In this document: positions 5,545-8,176 of the stretch, piece after piece
Position numbering within the stretch: the first letter of the stretch is position 1
Layout of the letters: each line of letters starts with the position of its first letter
NCBI GenBank assembly: GCA_021443405.1
Contig: JABUUA010000073.1
Coordinates: 12,888-21,063, forward strand
Source of the DNA: Bacteroidaceae bacterium
GTDB lineage: Bacteria; Bacteroidota; Bacteroidia; Bacteroidales; Bacteroidaceae
Length of the DNA: 8,176 bases
Direction of reading: 5' to 3'
Program-made: the position numbers and the translations under genes
The notes under the pieces: model-generated
What the model was told of the DNA's origin: nothing
What the model saw: the letters and a program-made list of their open reading frames with translations, nothing else
Database searches by the model: none

Positions 5545-8108
5545 AATACCTGATTTCCACCTTGTGGCTGTGGGCCTTCGCCTTGACGGCCACGGCCCAG
5601 ACCACCGAGACCCTCTTGCTGGAGGGCTGGCGCTTCCACCACGGCGCGGCCGTTGGCGCGGAGGCAGTCTCCTACAACGACGCGAAGTGGGAGCGCGTGA
5701 CCATCCCGCACGACTGGGCCATCGCCGGTCCGTTCGACAAGGACATCGACAAGCAAGTGGTGGCCATCGAGCAGAACGGCGAGCAGCAAGCCACCGAGAA
5801 GACCGGTCGTTCCGGTTCGCTCCCCTGGATAGGCGAGGGTTGGTACAGAACCGCCATCACCCTGCCCGCGGGCTACAGTCACGCCGAGCTCATCTTCGAC
5901 GGAGCCATGAGCGAGCCCCACGTTTGGGTGAATGGTCGCGACGTGGGTTCGTGGGCCTACGGCTACAATGTGTTCAGTCTCGACATCACCGCCGCCACCG
6001 ACGATTGCCGGGCGGGCACTTACCCTGTGGCCGTTCACTTGCAGAACGTCGAGGAGTCGAGCCGCTGGTATCCCGGCGCCGGACTCTACCGCCCCGTCCG
6101 CCTCGTTCTTCATCCTGAGAAATACCTCACGCAGTGGGGAACATTTGCCCGCACCACGATGTTGGGCGGCATCGGCGCCGACCACACCACGGCGGCGGAA
6201 GCCCGCGTGCTCGTCAGTTCCGACGTGGCGGCTCCCCACAAAGGACTGCGGGTGAAGCAGACCCTGCTGCTCGAAGGCCGCGTGGTGGCGGAAAGCACGG
6301 CCGACGTGAGCGACAGCCGCACCTCGAACAATGTGCTGCTCGTTCGCGACGCCCGCCTCTGGAGTCCCGAGACGCCCGTGCTCTACACCCTCGTGACCGA
6401 ACTCTTGGAGGGCGACCGCGTGTGGGACCGCAAGCAGACTCCCTTCGGCATCCGCGACATTCAATACACCGCCGAAGGCTTCCGCCTCAACGGTCAGCTG
6501 CGGAAGTTCAAGGGCGTTTGTCTCCACCACGACTTGGGTCCGCTCGGCGCCGCCTTCAACAAGACCGCCTTCCGCCGCCAAGTCCGTCTGCTCAAGGACA
6601 TGGGCTGCGACGCCATCCGCACGGCCCACAACACGCCTTGCCCGTGGCAGATGGAAATCTGTGATGAGATGGGCATGATGGTCATGGCCGAGTCGTTCGA
6701 CATGTGGCGCTACCCCAAGTGCCGGAACGGTTACTCTCGCTTCTTCACCGACTGGTGGGAGCGCGACATCACCAACCTCGTGCTGCTCAACCGCAACTAT
6801 GCCTGCAACGTGATGTACTCCATCGGCAACGAGATTCCCGAGCAGGGCAGCGCCGAGGGGCTCGACTATTCGCGCCGCATGCAGGAACTCATCCACCGGC
6901 TCGACGGAACGCGACCCTGCACACAAGGCATGGACCGCGGCACGGCGGCGATGTGGAGCGGCGTGTGGCAGGCGATGGATGTGCCCGGCTTCAACTACCG
7001 CCTGCACGTTTACGACGAGGGTCACAAGGCCTCGCCCAACGGCATTGTGCTCGGTAGCGAGACGGCTTCCACGGTCTCGTCGCGCGGCGTTTATAAGTTC
7101 CCCGTGGAGGAGAACCACGGCAAGGCCTACCCCGACGGACAAATCTCGAGCTACGACCTCGACGCTTGCATCTGGAGCAATCTGCCCGACGACGACTGGA
7201 TGTGGCAGGACAAAATGCCGTGGGTGATTGGCGAATTCGTTTGGACGGGCTTCGACTACCTGGGCGAGCCCACGCCCTACGACGAATACTGGCCCTCGCG
7301 CAGCAGCTACTTCGGCATCTACGACCTGGCCGGACTGCCCAAGGACCGCGTCTATCTCTACCGCGCCCGCTGGAACACGCAGTCGCCCACGCTGCACATC
7401 CTGCCCCACTGGACGTGGCCGGGGCGTGAGGGAGAGCCGACGCCCGTCTTCGTCTATACCTCGTTTCCCGAGGCCGAACTTTTCGTCAACGGCAAGAGCC
7501 AGGGCCGTGTGAGCAAGTGCGACGTGGCGATGGACGACTACAAGGCGGCGATGGTGAAGGTGCCCATGCCCTGGGGCGGTCACTCACTGTTTGCCGACCC
7601 CGACGCTCCCCGCGGCAAGAACCGCCTCGACCGCCACCGACTGCGCTGGAACGATGTTCGCTACGAGCCCGGCGAACTGCGCGTGGTGGCTTACGACGAC
7701 CGGGGCCGCGTGGCCATGACCAAGGTGATGAAAACGGCCGGCAAGCCCCGCTATCTGCGCCTGTTGTGCGACACTGACCAACTCCGCGCCACGCCCGTGG
7801 ACGCTCAAGGCCGCGCCACCGACTGCCCCGACCTCGCCTTCATCACCGTGCAGGTGGTGGACGCCGACGGCAATGTCTGTCCCGACGCCGCCCAGCAGCT
7901 CAAGTTCCACGTCCGGGGCGCCGGGCAGTTCAAGGCCTGCTGCAACGGCGACGCCACCAGCACCGAGGTGTTCACCGCCCCCACCATGCAGGCGTTCCAC
8001 GGTCAGGCTGTGCTGGTGGTGGAGGCGGGCAAGAAGAAGGGCTTCGTCGAAGTCACCGTCAGCGGCAAGGGGCTGCAAAGTGCCAGCGCCGTTTTGGAGG
8101 TGGAGTAG
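5541..8108 (+). CDS. GH2 beta-galactosidase-type glycosidase, secreted
   Basis: This 855-residue retaining exo-glycosidase has a type I signal peptide (residues 1-19, ending TATA before Q) and no lipobox, so it should be periplasmic. Domains in order: a GH2 sugar-binding jelly roll at about 25-195 (VTIPHDWAI at 53-61, GEGWYRT at 98-104, RWYPGAGLYR at 175-184); an Ig-like domain at about 200-305 ending in PFGIRD; and the catalytic barrel at about 306-610, with FKGVCLHHD at 323-331 and DAIRTAHN at 357-364. The acid/base is E431 in YSIGNE and the nucleophile E507 in GSETAS; their 76-residue spacing equals that of E. coli LacZ E461/E537. A further motif, GEFVWTGFDYLGEP, is at 564-577. Two C-terminal beta domains follow: a DUF4982-like one at about 620-735 (EAELFVNGKSQG) and a GH2 C-terminal one at about 738-850 (CNGDATSTE). 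The start overlaps the preceding stop as ATGA. Beta-galactosidase is the likeliest activity; other beta-glycosides remain possible. Confidence 0.96.
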   Translation: MKYLISTLWLWAFALTATAQTTETLLLEGWRFHHGAAVGAEAVSYNDAKWERVTIPHDWAIAGPFDKDIDKQVVAIEQNGEQQATEKTGRSGSLPWIGEGWYRTAITLPAGYSHAELIFDGAMSEPHVWVNGRDVGSWAYGYNVFSLDITAATDDCRAGTYPVAVHLQNVEESSRWYPGAGLYRPVRLVLHPEKYLTQWGTFARTTMLGGIGADHTTAAEARVLVSSDVAAPHKGLRVKQTLLLEGRVVAESTADVSDSRTSNNVLLVRDARLWSPETPVLYTLVTELLEGDRVWDRKQTPFGIRDIQYTAEGFRLNGQLRKFKGVCLHHDLGPLGAAFNKTAFRRQVRLLKDMGCDAIRTAHNTPCPWQMEICDEMGMMVMAESFDMWRYPKCRNGYSRFFTDWWERDITNLVLLNRNYACNVMYSIGNEIPEQGSAEGLDYSRRMQELIHRLDGTRPCTQGMDRGTAAMWSGVWQAMDVPGFNYRLHVYDEGHKASPNGIVLGSETASTVSSRGVYKFPVEENHGKAYPDGQISSYDLDACIWSNLPDDDWMWQDKMPWVIGEFVWTGFDYLGEPTPYDEYWPSRSSYFGIYDLAGLPKDRVYLYRARWNTQSPTLHILPHWTWPGREGEPTPVFVYTSFPEAELFVNGKSQGRVSKCDVAMDDYKAAMVKVPMPWGGHSLFADPDAPRGKNRLDRHRLRWNDVRYEPGELRVVAYDDRGRVAMTKVMKTAGKPRYLRLLCDTDQLRATPVDAQGRATDCPDLAFITVQVVDADGNVCPDAAQQLKFHVRGAGQFKACCNGDATSTEVFTAPTMQAFHGQAVLVVEAGKKKGFVEVTVSGKGLQSASAVLEVE

Positions 8109-8176
8109 GGGGAAGACCCCACCCCCATCCCTGCCCACCTTTGTGCTTGACGGCAGCCGCTTCGGCGCTCCTGCGT

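Noticed and set aside
5526..7583. Long antisense open frame (685 codons) opposite the GH2 gene
   Set aside because: Same artefact: low-complexity His/Val/Gly/Arg composition, no motif, and it covers a clear GH2 catalytic domain on the other strand.
8108..8126. Possible terminator hairpin after the GH2 gene (GGGG-AAGA-CCCC)
   Set aside because: The stem is only 4-5 bp and no T-tract follows. The GCCG-CTT-CGGC hairpin at 8156-8166 is equally short and lies at the window edge.

Overview
The window is a GC-rich stretch (about 60% by eye, with strongly G/C-ending codons) carrying five genes on the + strand, packed nose to tail. It most likely comes from a Bacteroidales member, probably Prevotellaceae-like. 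The evidence is a secreted protein ending in the short IYN-MGQ / GLYI-G tail common in Prevotella, secreted GH29 and GH2 glycosidases, a multidomain transglutaminase-like lipoprotein of a type I associate with Bacteroidetes, and no Shine-Dalgarno-like purine tracts before the starts. The species cannot be fixed from this sequence.

Layout: (1) 1-1079, the 3' part of a secreted PI-PLC-like protein with extra beta-rich domains, cut by the window's left edge. (2) 1090-2400, a secreted GH29 alpha-L-fucosidase. (3) 2411-3103, a cytoplasmic CutC-family TIM-barrel protein. (4) 3100-5544, an 814-residue lipoprotein with an N-terminal transglutaminase-like (TGL) domain, an Ig-like domain, a second TGL-like domain lacking the cysteine, and a thioredoxin-like C-terminus. 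(5) 5541-8108, a secreted GH2 beta-galactosidase-type enzyme. The remaining 68 bases (8109-8176) hold no gene or convincing terminator. No tRNA, rRNA, CRISPR array, insertion sequence or long repeat was seen.

The gaps are 10 bp, 10 bp, a 4-bp ATGA overlap and another 4-bp ATGA overlap, so the genes are very probably one transcript whose promoter lies upstream of the window. Four of the five products carry or should carry export signals. Together they look like an envelope/periplasmic set acting on fucosylated, galactosylated glycans: GH29 removes fucose and GH2 removes galactose. The TGL lipoprotein has an RCGE active-site motif like that of cytoplasmic peptide:N-glycanase, and the first gene belongs to a fold that cleaves phosphoinositides or GPI anchors. 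A role in dismantling host glycoproteins is an attractive inference but is not proven by the sequence. The least understood parts are the TGL lipoprotein and the reason a CutC protein sits in the middle of a glycosidase operon.
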